Part shown: piece after piece, positions 4,419-5,427 of the stretch
Position numbering within the stretch: position 1 is the stretch's first letter
Layout of the letters: each line of letters begins with the position of its first letter
Assembly: GCA_035503055.1 (NCBI GenBank)
Contig: DATJTV010000266.1
Coordinates: 1 to 5,427 of the forward strand
Direction: 5' to 3'
DNA from: JAKAWQ01 sp035503055
Lineage (GTDB): Bacteria; Pseudomonadota; Alphaproteobacteria; Acetobacterales; Acetobacteraceae
Length of the DNA stretch: 5,427 nt
Translations under genes and position numbers: made by a program
The notes under the pieces: generated by a model
Databases searched by the model: none
What the model was told of the DNA's origin: nothing
What the model saw: the letters and a program-made list of their open reading frames with translations, nothing else

Positions 4419-5427
4419 TGCCGGACGACGCGCTACTCCGCACCCGCGCCCCGGCCGAGGCGGCGAGCCCGTCGGAACGGGCTTCGATCCTCGCCTTCGT
4501 CGCCGACGCCTTATCGGAGACCGTGCTGCGCGAGGCGCTCGCCGAGGCGGTGCCGCAGGGGATGGAGGTTCGGCGCGGCAATGTGCGCACGGCGATCGGC
4601 GTGCTCTCGCGCACGCCGACCCCGCGCACGCTCATCGTCGATGTGAGCGGGGAGGAGCAGCCGCTGACCGCGCTCGGCGATCTCTCCGAGGTGGTCGAGC
4701 CGGACGCGCAGGTGCTGGTGATCGGCGATCTCGAGGACGTCAATTTCTACCGCCACGTCACGCGCGGGCTCGGCGCGCTCGAATATCTCTACAAGCCGCT
4801 CTCGCGCGACATGGTGGCGCGGCATTTCCATCCCTTCGTCGCGGCCGAGAAGCACCAGGCCGAGGGCATGCTGGGCGGGCGCGTCGTCACGGTCACGGGC
4901 GTGCGCGGCGGCGTCGGCGCGACCACCATCGCGGCCAACCTCGCCTGGCATTTCGGCGTCGCGGCGCGGCGGCACACCGTGCTGCTCGACCCCGATCTCT
5001 ATCGCGGCAGCGCCGCCCTGCTGCTCAACGCCAAGACCGGCAACGGGCTGCGCACCGCGCTCGAGCAGCCGGAGAGGATCGACGAGCTTTTCGTCGAGCG
5101 GGCGGCCCAGCCGGTCTCGGAGCGGCTACACGTGCTCGCCGGCGAGGAGAGGCTCGCCGAAGCGCCCGCCTACGCCCCGGACGCCGCGCCGCGGCTCCTG
5201 GAGGCGCTCCGCCGGCGCTACAATTTCGTCGTCGCCGACGTGCCCTTCGCGCCGCTGCCCCTCTTCCGCGACCTCCTCGACCTCGCCCATCAGCGCGTGC
5301 TCGTGCTCGACCCCTCGCTCGCCGCGGTGCGCGACACGCTCCGCCTGCTCGCCCTGCCGCCCGGCAAGTCCCAGCCGCGCCGTGCCGTCGTCGTGCTCAA
5401 CCGGGTCGGCCGTCCCGGCGGGCTCGC
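4418..5427 (+). CDS. cpaE: Tad pilus localisation ATPase-like protein CpaE/TadZ (C-terminus cut by window edge)
   Basis: CpaE/TadZ is a cytoplasmic ParA/MinD-family protein that positions the Tad machinery, often at a pole. 336 codons are visible without a stop. Residues about 24-145 form a receiver-like domain with TLIVDVSGEEQP (71-82) and LEYLYKPLSR (121-130, K126). The ATPase domain starts at about 155 with VTVTGVRGGVGATTIAANLA (157-176). A Walker A' region is LLDPDLYRGSAALLLN (189-204), followed by the family's GLRTALEQPERIDELFVERA (210-229), and a Walker B-like FVVADVPF (270-277) is present. In the P-loop both deviant Walker A lysines are replaced (R163, A168), which is usual for CpaE and suggests altered or weak ATP hydrolysis. 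The start shares one base with the lipoprotein stop, implying coupling. cpaF would be expected next. Confidence 0.94.
   Translation, partial: MPDDALLRTRAPAEAASPSERASILAFVADALSETVLREALAEAVPQGMEVRRGNVRTAIGVLSRTPTPRTLIVDVSGEEQPLTALGDLSEVVEPDAQVLVIGDLEDVNFYRHVTRGLGALEYLYKPLSRDMVARHFHPFVAAEKHQAEGMLGGRVVTVTGVRGGVGATTIAANLAWHFGVAARRHTVLLDPDLYRGSAALLLNAKTGNGLRTALEQPERIDELFVERAAQPVSERLHVLAGEERLAEAPAYAPDAAPRLLEALRRRYNFVVADVPFAPLPLFRDLLDLAHQRVLVLDPSLAAVRDTLRLLALPPGKSQPRRAVVVLNRVGRPGGL

Noticed and set aside
1..5427. CRISPR arrays, tRNA/rRNA genes, insertion sequences or prophage genes
   Set aside because: No regularly spaced repeats, tRNA-like cloverleaf, transposase or phage-like protein is visible; the window is a continuous pilus operon plus one divergent gene.

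Overview
The window is a strongly GC-rich stretch of bacterial chromosome with G/C-dominated third codon positions. Its gene content is that of an alphaproteobacterial Tad/Flp (Cpa) pilus locus. Gene order (flp, cpaA, cpaB, cpaC, cpaD-like, cpaE), the Caulobacter-type CpaE and the TTAA-N7-TTAG element upstream all point to Alphaproteobacteria. A Rhodospirillales/Acetobacteraceae or sphingomonad-like host is my guess, not something the sequence proves.

Layout. Positions 1-437 (minus strand) hold the N-terminal part of a GT-C/GT39-type membrane glycosyltransferase that runs off the left edge. Positions 438-678 are a divergent intergenic region with a CtrA-like site, a widely spaced 10-bp inverted repeat, two small palindromes and a pair of mutually exclusive hairpins just before the pilin ribosome binding site. 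From 679 rightwards all genes are on the plus strand: the Flp prepilin (679-861), a GC-rich tandem/hairpin spacer, the prepilin peptidase CpaA/TadV (920-1438), CpaB/RcpC (1452-2297), the secretin CpaC/RcpA (2297-4087), a very short CpaD-like lipoprotein (4098-4418) and CpaE/TadZ, cut by the right edge (4418-5427). cpaB/cpaC and cpaD/cpaE overlap by one base, so this reads as one operon; cpaF, tadB and tadC would be expected beyond the window.

How it works together (from knowledge of the family). Flp prepilin is inserted in the inner membrane and cleaved after Gly by CpaA. The fibre leaves through the CpaC secretin, assisted by the periplasmic protein CpaB and an outer-membrane lipoprotein (CpaD/RcpB). 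CpaE positions the machinery in the cytoplasm.

The least ordinary points are in the outer-membrane part. CpaC carries, between its signal peptide and the usual pilus-secretin N-domain, an extra segment that closely resembles the periplasmic C-terminal domain of the cell-shape protein RodZ (DUF4115). The gene in the cpaD position encodes only about 106 residues and keeps just the C-terminal CpaD-like signature. These two changes in adjacent genes may be linked, but that is inference.
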